Below, piece by piece: positions 17,364 to 26,176 of a DNA stretch of 41,228 bases. The DNA is taken from positions 1 to 41,228 of the forward strand of contig CAIULL010000213.1 of NCBI GenBank assembly GCA_903899985.1, given 5' to 3'. The DNA comes from an uncultured Schlesneria sp. Its GTDB lineage: Bacteria; Planctomycetota; Planctomycetia; Planctomycetales; Planctomycetaceae. Positions within the stretch are counted from its first letter, which is position 1. Every line of letters begins with the position of its first letter. Under the pieces are notes generated by a model. The model saw only the letters and a list, made by a program, of their open reading frames with translations, searched no databases and was not told the origin of the DNA. The translations under genes and the position numbers were made by a program.

Positions 17364-18191
17364 TTAACAAGCGATTCGATGAGGCTGATCAGATTGGGCG
17401 TCGAGAGAAGTGTCGTGGAAAAGTGACCGAATTTCTGGCTTCTGAAAGAAACGACGAATCCGCGACTGCCCTCGCCAAAGATGCAGGAACCGGCTTTGAG
17501 TCTGAAGCTCGGGTAGCAACAACTCGGTCGCGTGATTCAGGTGAACCACTCGTTTTGCGACGTCGCGCGGGTCGAGCAGCCGGCACTCATAACCAAGTTG
17601 CGTCAAGTCCTGGTGAAGTCCCTGGCCTGCGGTCAACAGGGGTTTGTCATTATAGGTCAGCGAGTGCCGATCCATAATACTCCGTCGGTACAACGCACAA
17701 TGGCTGCGAATGTAGGGCAACTTGTTTTGAACTCGGACGGGCCGAAATCTCTTCCACCACATGATGGCGTCCTCGGCAGTTCTGAGCCATTCTTGAAACG
17801 ATGAACGAAGTACGAGTTTATCCGTTCCGATCGCGGCCAGATTGGGTTCGGCCAGCATTGGGTTTAAGTGAAACTGCAACCAATCCGATCGGATCGGAAT
17901 TGTATCTGTATGCACGGTCAGGACGAACGGAGCGCGTGCCGCTTCAAATCCGATCGTGACGGCTTCTCGATGTGCGATACTTCCCGTGGCAATTTCACCC
18001 GTCCGCTCAATCAATCGAATCCACTTGACGCTACGCAAGTATTGCTTCGAAGCGATATCCTTTGATGCGTTGTCGACGACAATGACTTCGTAGTCGATAT
18101 CCGTCGTGTACTTACGAATGCTGCGAAGGCATAACTTTGCCAGTTCCGGCGTTTGAAAGTGTGGAACAATTATGGAAACGACCGGGTTCAT
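17364..18191 (-). CDS. family 2 glycosyltransferase
   Basis: 275 residues from the ATG at 18191, which places the first beta strand (VVSIIVPHFQTPEL) right after the start as in most GT2 enzymes; an ATG nine codons upstream is possible. A GT-A fold is indicated by YEVIVVDNAS for nucleotide binding and VLTVHTDTIP as the D-x-D metal site. The acceptor region contains YIRSHCALYRRSIMD. There is no transmembrane segment, so it is cytoplasmic or peripheral. Sugar and acceptor are unknown. It is third of three consecutive GT2 genes in the operon. Confidence 0.85.
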   Translation of the reverse strand: MNPVVSIIVPHFQTPELAKLCLRSIRKYTTDIDYEVIVVDNASKDIASKQYLRSVKWIRLIERTGEIATGSIAHREAVTIGFEAARAPFVLTVHTDTIPIRSDWLQFHLNPMLAEPNLAAIGTDKLVLRSSFQEWLRTAEDAIMWWKRFRPVRVQNKLPYIRSHCALYRRSIMDRHSLTYNDKPLLTAGQGLHQDLTQLGYECRLLDPRDVAKRVVHLNHATELLLPELQTQSRFLHLWRGQSRIRRFFQKPEIRSLFHDTSLDAQSDQPHRIAC

Positions 18192-18275
18192 ATTCCGTCC
18201 AATCCGTGTGCAGCACAATGAATTTGCGATAAATCTGGCATATCCGGGGCGGTTGCTTATTGAAAACGAACCAGT

Positions 18276-19262
18276 TCAGTTTTTCAGTGTCCACAACCAT
18301 TGCTGCAGTCTCGCTAGCTTGCGTCGCCACCATGAAAGACTATCCCGCATCGTGGCTTGTTCAGCGATCTGATCGGCTTCATCAAAAAGTGGAAGCCATT
18401 GAGCCAATTCCGGTTGCTGCGGAATCAATTCGCTGACCAGATGCTTCCGGAGATCGACCAGTCGTTCGCGACGTCGTTCACGTTGAATCCTTCGGGTCGC
18501 GAAATCGACACGCTTTTGTCGATACCGACCAACCGGCCGTCGAATCCCGCACGTCTGCTGTCCGTGAAGCCGGTAACGCGTGACTAATTCAGAAGTCGCA
18601 ACGCCATGCGCTCCGACTAATTCGCACATGACCGAAATCCAATGGTCGTGCAGCCAGCTCGCTGGAATTGGACTGAGCGCTTTCAGGCAGGATGATCTCA
18701 AAAGCATCGTCGCGCCCAGAACGCGATCCGAATGTAACAACAAATGTCGAGCGGCAGCGATGTGGTCTCCTTTAAGAAAGGAACCAGGCGGGCATCGATA
18801 CTGTTCCCATAATCGATGGTTCAATGATTGGCCATCTTCACCAATCATATCTGCATCGGAACAAGCGTAGCCGGCATGCGGATGCTGCTGCATCAGGGCG
18901 ACCAACCGCTGTAGCTTGTCGGGTCGCCATTCGTCATCCTGATCCGACAGTACGATGAACTCGCCGCGACAACGCTTGATTGTTTCATCGAAATTTCGAC
19001 CGACACCAAGTCGTTCGGTGTTCTGGTGAAAATAGACGGGAAACGGAGCCGACTTCGCAAACTGCTCAACCAATAATCGCGTTTCATCCGTTGATCCGTC
19101 ATCACCGACGACGAGTTCAGCCGGAGGCCGATCTTGACTTAGATAACTTGCTAACTGAGTTGGCAAATACCGAGCGCCATTAAAGGTGCAAAGCGCGATA
19201 GAAACCGAGCCGTCACCAAGGTAGGTCGGTTCCCCTGTTTTCTTTTCGAGATCAGGCGGCAT
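18276..19262 (-). CDS. family 2 glycosyltransferase (rhamnosyltransferase-like)
   Basis: 328 residues from the ATG at 19262, which has GGGAG seven or eight bases upstream; a longer in-frame start at 19346 lies deep inside the preceding gene. The GT-A signatures are SIALCTFNGARYLPTQL, ELVVGDDGSTDET and FIVLSDQDDEW (D-x-D). The CTFNGARYL/LSDQDDEW combination is typical of glycosyltransferases annotated as rhamnosyl- or deoxysugar-transferring, which fits a pathway making a 6-deoxy sugar. The start overlaps the previous gene's end by 11 bases, implying translational coupling. The C-terminal 70 residues are Arg-rich and may bind membrane. Confidence 0.88.
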   Translation of the reverse strand: MPPDLEKKTGEPTYLGDGSVSIALCTFNGARYLPTQLASYLSQDRPPAELVVGDDGSTDETRLLVEQFAKSAPFPVYFHQNTERLGVGRNFDETIKRCRGEFIVLSDQDDEWRPDKLQRLVALMQQHPHAGYACSDADMIGEDGQSLNHRLWEQYRCPPGSFLKGDHIAAARHLLLHSDRVLGATMLLRSSCLKALSPIPASWLHDHWISVMCELVGAHGVATSELVTRYRLHGQQTCGIRRPVGRYRQKRVDFATRRIQRERRRERLVDLRKHLVSELIPQQPELAQWLPLFDEADQIAEQATMRDSLSWWRRKLARLQQWLWTLKN

Positions 19263-20259
19263 TTCGCTTCTCCCGATGCAAGGCATCACTTTGAGAGCCA
19301 ACAGCAGAAACAGGTACCTCTTCAGGTTGTTCCCGTCCTTGATCAAGCAGCAGACCCTTTTTCGTCAGTCGCACGAACGCTGTTTCAATACCGATCCAAC
19401 ACCAGAGCACGGCCAGTTTGGCGATGCGAACCGTTGTGACCACGGGATTTTTTCGCTTGAGATGATGCAGGTAGACGTACCTCCACGCTTTCAAGACGCC
19501 TTTCACACGATCATTTGCAGGGAGTCGCTGCCAGCTCAGTCGGGTGATGTGAAAACACACGATTCCCCACATGACCACGGTTTGGCGATACGTAAGTTTT
19601 TTCCGAACTCTGTGGTCTGCGGTATAGAAGAACGTCGCCGCTGAAGCGCCAACGATTTGTTCCTGTAACAGGACACCCCACAACCAGATCACATCGCCTG
19701 AAAGCAGGGGATATTGCTTCCATTCCGGCGCCGCTTTCGCGACCCACTCCCGTCGATACAAGCCATAGACCCACACAACCGACATAAAGTATTCGATGTA
19801 AACAGCCAGAGTTGCATCCCGATCACCGTTCGGTGCCGAGGGGATGATTTCCTGTTCTGTGGTTCCGTTTCGACGCGTCGTCGCCACCTGAATTGACGGT
19901 GTTGCAAGTATCGCTTCGGGGGCATGATCCAGACGATCCGCCAATGCCTCGACATAATTGCTGGACCAGAAATCGTCGTGAGCGGCCCACATGAAGTACT
20001 CGCCCCTGGCCTGATGCAGAACCCAGATGAAATTGGGAACAGCTCCTTGATTGAACGACTGTCGCGTTAATCGAATACGAGAATCACGCTTTGCGTACTC
20101 TTCGGTGATCGCCTGCGTCACAGAGTCGGTCGAGGCATTGTCCGAAATGATCAGCTCGAAATTAGAATGCGTCTGTGACAGAAGACAATCCAGCGCTCTT
20201 CGCATGGATTCCCCACCGTTAAAGACCGGCATTCCGATCGAAACGAATTTGTCTGACAT
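19252..20259 (-). CDS. family 2 glycosyltransferase
   Basis: 335 residues from the ATG at 20259, with AAAAGG upstream; an ATG nine codons earlier is an alternative. GT-A motifs are FVSIGMPVFNGGESMRRAL, FELIISDNASTDSV and YFMWAAHDDFW (D-D metal site). Residues around 230-290 contain hydrophobic and basic segments (VMWGIVCFHITRL) that may anchor it to the membrane. It is first of three GT2 genes and follows the CmcI-like methyltransferase after 85 bases. The donor is plausibly the CDP-activated sugar made upstream; this is inference. Confidence 0.86.
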   Translation of the reverse strand: MSDKFVSIGMPVFNGGESMRRALDCLLSQTHSNFELIISDNASTDSVTQAITEEYAKRDSRIRLTRQSFNQGAVPNFIWVLHQARGEYFMWAAHDDFWSSNYVEALADRLDHAPEAILATPSIQVATTRRNGTTEQEIIPSAPNGDRDATLAVYIEYFMSVVWVYGLYRREWVAKAAPEWKQYPLLSGDVIWLWGVLLQEQIVGASAATFFYTADHRVRKKLTYRQTVVMWGIVCFHITRLSWQRLPANDRVKGVLKAWRYVYLHHLKRKNPVVTTVRIAKLAVLWCWIGIETAFVRLTKKGLLLDQGREQPEEVPVSAVGSQSDALHREKRNAA

Positions 20260-20344
20260 CTCGGACACCTTTTCAGAAAGTCGCAAATTGTCGAACGCCA
20301 GACGTGCGAGTCACCGTGCTCGCCGTCGTTGGCATCACCCGACG

Positions 20345-21073
20345 TCACAAATCGGCAACACACTTGAGCCAGCCACCGGGTGCGACTGTCACTTGCAACT
20401 TGTCTTCGATTTCCTGATCTACCTGAAAGCGTGTATTCGTCTTGAGAAACTCTTGTACGGCGGAATATGGATTATCGCCGATTTTCCAGGGACGATCAGG
20501 GAAAGCATCTTCCTTCATAAATTCCACCACCGTATCGAACACGACAAGATAGCTGCCCGACTGAACCAGCGATGAATAGAGCTTCAACTCGTTGCGAACA
20601 TGATCATGCGTGTGGTTTGAATCAAGAATCACAACGACGGGAGACCTTTGGCCAACCAGATCGCTGACCTGTTTAGCAACCGTTTCATCAATCGATGAAC
20701 CTTGAATCATTCGAATTCGGCGAGCAAGTGGATGAGCTTCAATGACGGCCCGATTATGAGATCGAATATCGATATCGACGCCGACCACGATTCCATCGCC
20801 ACCAATCAACTCAAGCAACGATGCCGAAAGGATCAGCGATCCGCCGTGAGCAATCCCCGTTTCCACGATGGCCTTCGGTTTCACTTTCCAGATGATTTCC
20901 TGCAGGGCCACGATGTCCTGGGAATACTGGATGATCGGAACTCCAAGCCACGTAAAATTGTAGGGGTATCGATATTCAAAGGTCTTGTCGAACCAGTCAC
21001 GGGTCAACTGGCGCATTTCAGGATCAGCGCCCATCTCCGCAATGCGTTTTGGATCTTTAGGATTTGTGGACAT
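20345..21073 (-). CDS. CmcI/cephalosporin-hydroxylase-like SAM methyltransferase
   Basis: 242 residues of the CmcI family, which despite its name includes sugar O-methyltransferases such as rhamnosyl O-methyltransferases. The SAM loop is AIVETGIAHGGSLILSA followed by VVGVDIDIR. The metal/acid cluster is in VVILDSNHTHDHV, with FDT downstream. A C-terminal hydrophobic PGGWLKC ends the fold. In this operon the natural role is O-methylation of a sugar residue or of the finished glycan. The ribosome site is weak. A gap of 113 bases from the gene before it is the largest in the operon after the rfbF-rfbG gap region. Confidence 0.8.
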   Translation of the reverse strand: MSTNPKDPKRIAEMGADPEMRQLTRDWFDKTFEYRYPYNFTWLGVPIIQYSQDIVALQEIIWKVKPKAIVETGIAHGGSLILSASLLELIGGDGIVVGVDIDIRSHNRAVIEAHPLARRIRMIQGSSIDETVAKQVSDLVGQRSPVVVILDSNHTHDHVRNELKLYSSLVQSGSYLVVFDTVVEFMKEDAFPDRPWKIGDNPYSAVQEFLKTNTRFQVDQEIEDKLQVTVAPGGWLKCVADL

Positions 21074-21186
21074 ACGATACCATTCAATTTAAGGAGTCTT
21101 TGTTTCGCTTTCGCTGCGACGTTTTCAGTTCATTGTGACTTCGATTGAGGCTGGCCGTTACGCTTTTCGTCATAAACCTCGGGGTT

Positions 21187-22377
21187 TCATGCCATCACCT
21201 CGTCGTGCATCATGTCGACGATTTCTGCAGTCACGCCGACACTTGCCAGGCGTTGAGCAATCTCGTCGTGATAGTTAGGGTTCAGTACCATCACCACCGC
21301 TGGTGCAATCTCGGGCAATGACTCCGGTGCCACAATTGGATGTCGGCTTCCGGCGAGGTACTTGCCCTGTTTGCTGGGGTTCACATCGACGATTGCCTCA
21401 ATCCACTGACAATCAGGGTCGACGAGGTTGGCAAACGTGACCGCCTTGGCTCCCGCACCCCATAACACCATTCGGCCACGCTCGGATTGACTGCGGATAA
21501 AATCCGTCCAGGTCCGATTTCGTTGTGCCTCGATCTTTGTAAACGCACGAGCGTTTTGCGGGGTGACACCCGGCGCCATTATTACACGCGGGGCCGATTT
21601 CGCGGGACGAGCATGCAGCCACAGGTATTGCCCGCCAAACACATGCTGGACCGATTGAACGGTAAATCCACATCGTTCGAACAGCGTCGTTAACGATGCT
21701 GTTGTAAACACAGAACAATGCTCGTAGAAGAAGTCCCAGGTGACTCGGTTCTGCAGGATCCAGTCGACGCAAGGTGTCTCGAAGTAGACGTGGGCTTCAG
21801 GGTTTGTCGACACCGCGCTTCCCACCGCGCGAACGATTTCCTGCGGCTGCGGAATATGCTCGATCACGTGCCGACAAACGACAATATCCGCTTTGAGGTT
21901 CGCACATGAAGCATCGTAAAAGCGTTTTTCAAAAGTCAAACGTCCGTCGCAGACGACTTCAGGACCAAGATAACTGGGGTCAAAGCCATAGCCGCGAGCC
22001 TGTTGATCATGATTCAACAGTCGTTTGATAAAATCCCCTTTTCCACAACCGACTTCCACAATTGTTCCGCCCCGAACGCCTGATTCATTCAGCGTCGTTT
22101 CGACCAGTCCATCGACGTAGGTATTAAACGCAGGGGAATGGACCTGTGTATTTTCATAATCCTGGTTGTAACTCATCAATGAGCCATCGAAGGCCGCATT
22201 GAACACGAAGCCGCACGCATTGCAGACGTGCATCGCCAGCCGACCCCGTCGGATTTTGCCTGCGTCTTCTGCGCTGCGCATCAACAGATTCTGGTGCACC
22301 GGGACGTTCTGACGATCGAGAAACAATTCGATCGAAGTCGAATTGCAGACAGGACATTCTTCCGCTTGCTGCGTCAT
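21187..22377 (-). CDS. TylC3/NovU-architecture SAM methyltransferase (second copy)
   Basis: 396 residues with the three-part layout of sugar C-methyltransferases. An N-terminal zinc-finger part has CPVCNS and CNACGF. A Rossmann SAM domain has IVEVGCGKGDFIKRLL, then VVCRHVIEHIPQP. A C-terminal Methyltransf_14-like domain includes GRMVLWGAGAKAVTFANL. The FYEHCSVFT segment corresponds to the YHEHLCYFS active-site motif of its neighbour at 23845-25110 but has lost the first His. It may methylate another position or sugar. Its start overlaps the upstream SDR stop (ATGA) and has a strong AAAGGAGG site inside the SDR gene. Confidence 0.82.
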   Translation of the reverse strand: MTQQAEECPVCNSTSIELFLDRQNVPVHQNLLMRSAEDAGKIRRGRLAMHVCNACGFVFNAAFDGSLMSYNQDYENTQVHSPAFNTYVDGLVETTLNESGVRGGTIVEVGCGKGDFIKRLLNHDQQARGYGFDPSYLGPEVVCDGRLTFEKRFYDASCANLKADIVVCRHVIEHIPQPQEIVRAVGSAVSTNPEAHVYFETPCVDWILQNRVTWDFFYEHCSVFTTASLTTLFERCGFTVQSVQHVFGGQYLWLHARPAKSAPRVIMAPGVTPQNARAFTKIEAQRNRTWTDFIRSQSERGRMVLWGAGAKAVTFANLVDPDCQWIEAIVDVNPSKQGKYLAGSRHPIVAPESLPEIAPAVVMVLNPNYHDEIAQRLASVGVTAEIVDMMHDEVMA

Positions 22378-23273
22378 GCGAGCCTCCTTTTATGCCATTC
22401 CAGCGTCGCACCCAATCCCGAGGCCAGGGAATGAACGGGTTTCCAACCGAGTTCCAAAGTCAGGCGACGTACGTCAGCAACCAGCAGCGGCGGATCGGTC
22501 GCCGCCGTCGGAATCGCTCCGAACTCGACCAGATCCTGACGACCGAAATGATCGGCAATCTGTAAAACGATTTCACGGATCGTGACTGGTTCACCCGATG
22601 CAATGTTCACTGGCCCCTGAACTTCGCTATCAATCAATGCGACGAGTGCCGATGCCACGTCAGCGATATGCAGAAAATCTCGAATCTGATTCCCGTGTGA
22701 ACAGCGGGCGGGCTCGTTACGCGAAAGTGATTCAATCACCACCCCGGGAATCCGCGAAGGATGTGCATGGGGACCATACATGAAAAACAGTCGTCCCCAC
22801 CCCCAACTCAATCCCACCTGCCGGGCATATCCTTCAAGAGCCGCCAGCAACGCGGCTTTGCATTGCCCATAAAGCGTGGCTGGTCTCAATGGGGTCAGGT
22901 CTTCTCGACACCACCCATAATTCCAATCGTACTCGGCACAGCTTCCGGTCATGACGACTCGCTGCCCGCCATGCTGATGAAACGATCGCAACAATTGCAG
23001 ACTTGAAGCCAGCCAGTCAAGGTTTTCGGGCGCCGTCGAGTACCGTCTCGGTTCCGTGATCCATGCCAGATGAAACAGATGCGTCGGCTGAACAGACTTC
23101 ATCAATGACGCCACGCTCTGCTGATCCATCAGGTCGACCGTGTGCCACTTGACGTGGTCACCCGTCTGTCGCAGTGACGAAATCACATGAACTTCATAGC
23201 CACTCTCCAGAAGTTTTGGCAAACAGTGACGTCCGACAAACCCACTGCCGCCAGTGACCAGTATCCGCTTCAT
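22374..23273 (-). CDS. NAD(P)-dependent sugar epimerase/4-ketoreductase (extended SDR)
   Basis: 299 residues. The nucleotide-binding motif is VTGGSGFVGRH at the N-terminus. The catalytic Y-x3-K appears in LYGQCKAALLAAL, with an upstream Ser/Cys in MTGSCAEYD. Late conserved elements are GNQIRDFLHIADVASALV and GPVNIASGEPVTIREI. Such SDRs after an RmlC-like epimerase usually reduce the C4 keto group of a nucleotide-4-keto-6-deoxyhexose; this is inferred from position. It overlaps both neighbours by ATGA, so three genes are translationally coupled. Confidence 0.86.
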   Translation of the reverse strand: MKRILVTGGSGFVGRHCLPKLLESGYEVHVISSLRQTGDHVKWHTVDLMDQQSVASLMKSVQPTHLFHLAWITEPRRYSTAPENLDWLASSLQLLRSFHQHGGQRVVMTGSCAEYDWNYGWCREDLTPLRPATLYGQCKAALLAALEGYARQVGLSWGWGRLFFMYGPHAHPSRIPGVVIESLSRNEPARCSHGNQIRDFLHIADVASALVALIDSEVQGPVNIASGEPVTIREIVLQIADHFGRQDLVEFGAIPTAATDPPLLVADVRRLTLELGWKPVHSLASGLGATLEWHKRRLA

Positions 23274-23836
23274 GGAGTCGTACTCCGTTGAAGTTGACGG
23301 GCACTTTCGCTTTCGAAGCTGGGATACGAATTATCACGATCGGAAATTACTTGAGGAGATTCCGGCCATTCAATCCGGAATGCCGGATCGTTCCAGCGGA
23401 ACCCGGCTGCACTGCCTGGAACATACCGATTCGACATCTGATAGAAGACTTCGGTCGAATCGACCAGAGTGATAAATCCATGAGCAAAATCTTCAGGGAT
23501 GTACAGCATCCGTCGGTTCTCGGCAGACAGCTCGACACCCACCCATCGAAGATAGGTCGGAGAATCTTGTCTCAAGTCAACGATGACATCGAAGATGGCT
23601 CCCATCGTGCAGCGAACAATTTTCGTTTCTCCATCGGGATAACGTTGAAAGTGCATTCCACGTAGCGTCCCTTTGCGGTGATTAAATGAAATGTTGCACT
23701 GCACGAGATCCGGGTTCAGGCCGTGTTCCGAAAATTCGTTTTGACACCAGCTGCGCGCAAAAAAGCCCCGTTCGTCTTCGAGTCGTTCCGGCTCGATCAC
23801 AAAGGCTCCGCACAACGATGTCTCGACAATTTTCAC
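23270..23836 (-). CDS. rfbC: RmlC/RfbC-like sugar 3,5- (or 5-) epimerase
   Basis: 188 residues, GTG start with GAGAGAGA upstream. The cupin fold of dTDP-4-dehydrorhamnose 3,5-epimerase is clear: ERLEDERGFFARSW, the base His in GTLRGMHFQ, FDVIVDLRQDSPTY, IPEDFAHGF, then EVFYQMSNRYVPG with the conserved aromatic acid/base, and WNDPAFRIEWP. Because the operon makes CDP- rather than dTDP-sugars, the substrate is probably a CDP-4-keto-6-deoxyhexose, possibly after C3 methylation, which would limit it to C5 epimerisation. It lies 8 bases after the C-methyltransferase and overlaps the next gene. Confidence 0.88.
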   Translation of the reverse strand: MKIVETSLCGAFVIEPERLEDERGFFARSWCQNEFSEHGLNPDLVQCNISFNHRKGTLRGMHFQRYPDGETKIVRCTMGAIFDVIVDLRQDSPTYLRWVGVELSAENRRMLYIPEDFAHGFITLVDSTEVFYQMSNRYVPGSAAGFRWNDPAFRIEWPESPQVISDRDNSYPSFESESARQLQRSTTP

Positions 23837-23844
23837 GATCTCTC

Positions 23845-25110
23845 TCAGGCCACGCGAACTTCGGGTATCGGGATAATGAACTTCCCACCTTGCTGGCGGT
23901 ATTGAGCCTGCTGTTTCAGGATTTCGTCAGCGAAATTCCAGGTCAAAAGCAGGCAATAATCAGGTTGGTCTGTCACGAGTCGAGACGGATCGCAAATCTT
24001 CAGCCGCGTACCAGGGGTATACAGTCCTTGTTTGACCGTACTTCGATCAACCACGAAATCGAGCTGTTTCTGGCCGATTCCAAAGTAGTTGAGCAACGTA
24101 CTTCCCTTTGCGGATGCGCCATAAACGGCGATCCGCTTCCCTTTGGCTTTGAGCGAATCTAACAGCGAAATCAACTCGCTTCGCAGTGTCTCGACCCGTT
24201 TGCCAAATGTCGCGTACGACTTCGCATCCCGAACCCATGTTGATTCTTCGTTGAGCAATCGCAGGACCGATGGTTGCACTTCCGCCGAATTCGTATGAAC
24301 CGCGAAAATCCTGAGTGAACCACCGTGAATCTTCAACCGCTCAACGTCAACAATCGTCAGTCCATGCTGCTGGAACAGTCGAGTGAGTGCGGTCAACGAG
24401 AAGTAACAAAGATGTTCGTGATAGATCGTGTCAAACTCGACGTGATCCAGCAGATCCTTCAGGTAGGGAGCCTCGACAACGACGACGCCATCCGGCTTCA
24501 GCATCGCCGCAAACCCCGCGACGACTCCGTTCAGATCGGCCACGTGTGCCAGGACGTTATTGGCATGAATAACGTCGGCCCTCTGACCTGACATGGCCAG
24601 TTTCTCGGCAATCTCGCGACCGAAGAATTCGCTGATCGTCCGCACACCTCGTTCGGACTCGGCCACGCGAGCAATGTTCTGAGCCGGTTCGATCCCCAGC
24701 ACAGGAATACCCGCCTTGTGGTACCACTGAAGCAAATACCCATCGTTACTGGCGATCTCGACCGCAAGGCTGTTCGGTCCCAGCTTTCGGGTCTCTCGCA
24801 ATCGATCGGCGATGGTCTTTGCATGAGCCACCATCGTGTCCGAAAACGAAGAAAAATAGGAGTATTCCCGAAACAGAATCTCGGGAGGAACCGTTTCCGT
24901 AATCTGGGCCAGCGAGCAATCCGGACACCAGGCCAGTTCAAGCGGCCAGGTATTTTCGCCGTCGCCAAGCTGATCTTCGCGCAGCAGCGCATTCGCCAAG
25001 GGGGTCTTCCCCAGCGACAGAATGGAATTCAGGCCGACTTGGCCGCATATCCGGCATGCCACGTCGTATTGATCGGATTCGCCGTCGGCTGAAGATAGTT
25101 CGTGTACCAT
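23845..25110 (-). CDS. sugar C-3 methyltransferase, TylC3/NovU type
   Basis: 421 residues. The N-terminal zinc domain has CRICG and CPDCSLAQI, with the family motif [17 protein letters not shown]. The SAM-binding domain has [14 protein letters not shown] and [16 protein letters not shown]. The active-site segment is [10 protein letters not shown], where the family places its His/Glu/Tyr catalytic residues. The C-terminal Methyltransf_14 domain includes [19 protein letters not shown]. Known relatives methylate C3 of nucleotide 4-keto-deoxysugars. The start at 25110 has AGGA well spaced but makes an 82-base overlap with the dehydratase gene; a GTG at 25062 would shorten it but lacks a ribosome site. 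Confidence 0.9.
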   Translation of the reverse strand: MVHELSSADGESDQYDVACRICGQVGLNSILSLGKTPLANALLREDQLGDGENTWPLELAWCPDCSLAQITETVPPEILFREYSYFSSFSDTMVAHAKTIADRLRETRKLGPNSLAVEIASNDGYLLQWYHKAGIPVLGIEPAQNIARVAESERGVRTISEFFGREIAEKLAMSGQRADVIHANNVLAHVADLNGVVAGFAAMLKPDGVVVVEAPYLKDLLDHVEFDTIYHEHLCYFSLTALTRLFQQHGLTIVDVERLKIHGGSLRIFAVHTNSAEVQPSVLRLLNEESTWVRDAKSYATFGKRVETLRSELISLLDSLKAKGKRIAVYGASAKGSTLLNYFGIGQKQLDFVVDRSTVKQGLYTPGTRLKICDPSRLVTDQPDYCLLLTWNFADEILKQQAQYRQQGGKFIIPIPEVRVA

Positions 25111-26078
25111 GCGATTGTCCTGCGGAGGCCTTCCTCCAGGGTGAACAGAGGTTGCCAGTTCAAAAGTTCGCGAGCCTTACGCGCACTCAGGTATTGATGA
25201 GGGATCTCATGACTCGCCTCGCCAAGAATCTCGGGTTCCAGCGTCGAATGCATCTCGCGCAAGACCTGTCTTACAATGTCCAGCACCGACAGTTGGATTT
25301 CGGTCGATAGGTTGAAAGCCGAACCAGCAAGCTCGGGTCGTCGTGCCAGTTGCTCGGCGAGAAACATGTAAGCCGCGGCACCGTCTTCGACATAGAAGTA
25401 GTCGCGAACGAACGATCCGTCAGAACGGATCAACGGTCGCTGGTCACGAAGCACCGATCGGATCGTCCCCGGAATGATCCGGTTCCAATTCAGATCGCCG
25501 CCTCCATAAAAGTTTCCGCAACGTGTGATCACAACCGGCAGTTTGTAAGTCACTGCGTAGGTCTGAGCGATCAGATCGCTACAGGACTTGCTGACATCGT
25601 ATGGGTGCCGCCCTTCCAGTGGAGTCTCTTCGGTATACGGCAAAACCTTCGCTTCGCCGTATGCTTTGTCCGATGAGGCCAAAATGATTTGGCCCACTTT
25701 TGGCGAACGACGACAGGCTTCCAGCAGTTTCCACGTCCCGCCTATGTTCGCTTCGAACGTCGAAACGGGATTGCGATTGGCAATCCCCACGATCGTTTGA
25801 GCGGCCAGGTGCATGACCGTGTTGATCTCAAATTCTCCCAGTGCCCGTTCCAGCACCGCCTGATCGCAAAGGTCCCCGCTGACAACGGTCACCTTGTCGA
25901 TCATGCGGCTTTGATACAGTTCGGAATTCGGAGTCCAGTCACGGACCAGGCAAACAACGTCGGCCTCCGCTTCCAGCAATCGCCGGATCAACCAGCCACC
26001 CACAAGGCCTGTCGCACCGGTCACAAAGACACGTCGATCACGCCAAAAGCTTTTATCAAAACTGCCGCGACCATTCAT
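25029..26078 (-). CDS. rfbG: CDP-glucose 4,6-dehydratase
   Basis: 349 residues, extended SDR. The NAD motif is [18 protein letters not shown]. Substrate and catalytic motifs are [27 protein letters not shown], and Y-x3-K in [13 protein letters not shown], followed by [20 protein letters not shown]. The LNWNRIIP segment and the NRNPVSTF motif fit RfbG rather than dTDP-glucose dehydratase RmlB. It converts CDP-glucose to CDP-4-keto-6-deoxyglucose. The C-terminal tail after WYTNYL is about 20 residues long and overlaps the next gene. It follows rfbF by 98 bases. Confidence 0.92.
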   Translation of the reverse strand: MNGRGSFDKSFWRDRRVFVTGATGLVGGWLIRRLLEAEADVVCLVRDWTPNSELYQSRMIDKVTVVSGDLCDQAVLERALGEFEINTVMHLAAQTIVGIANRNPVSTFEANIGGTWKLLEACRRSPKVGQIILASSDKAYGEAKVLPYTEETPLEGRHPYDVSKSCSDLIAQTYAVTYKLPVVITRCGNFYGGGDLNWNRIIPGTIRSVLRDQRPLIRSDGSFVRDYFYVEDGAAAYMFLAEQLARRPELAGSAFNLSTEIQLSVLDIVRQVLREMHSTLEPEILGEASHEIPHQYLSARKARELLNWQPLFTLEEGLRRTIAWYTNYLQPTANPINTTWHAGYAAKSA

Positions 26079-26176
26079 AGTTGAGCTTCTTATTCGAGCG
26101 GCCTGGAATCAAACGGTTCACTTAAGGAATCTGTGACACCGAACCTTGTCAGTTTTATGGACACAAACATCAGGCT

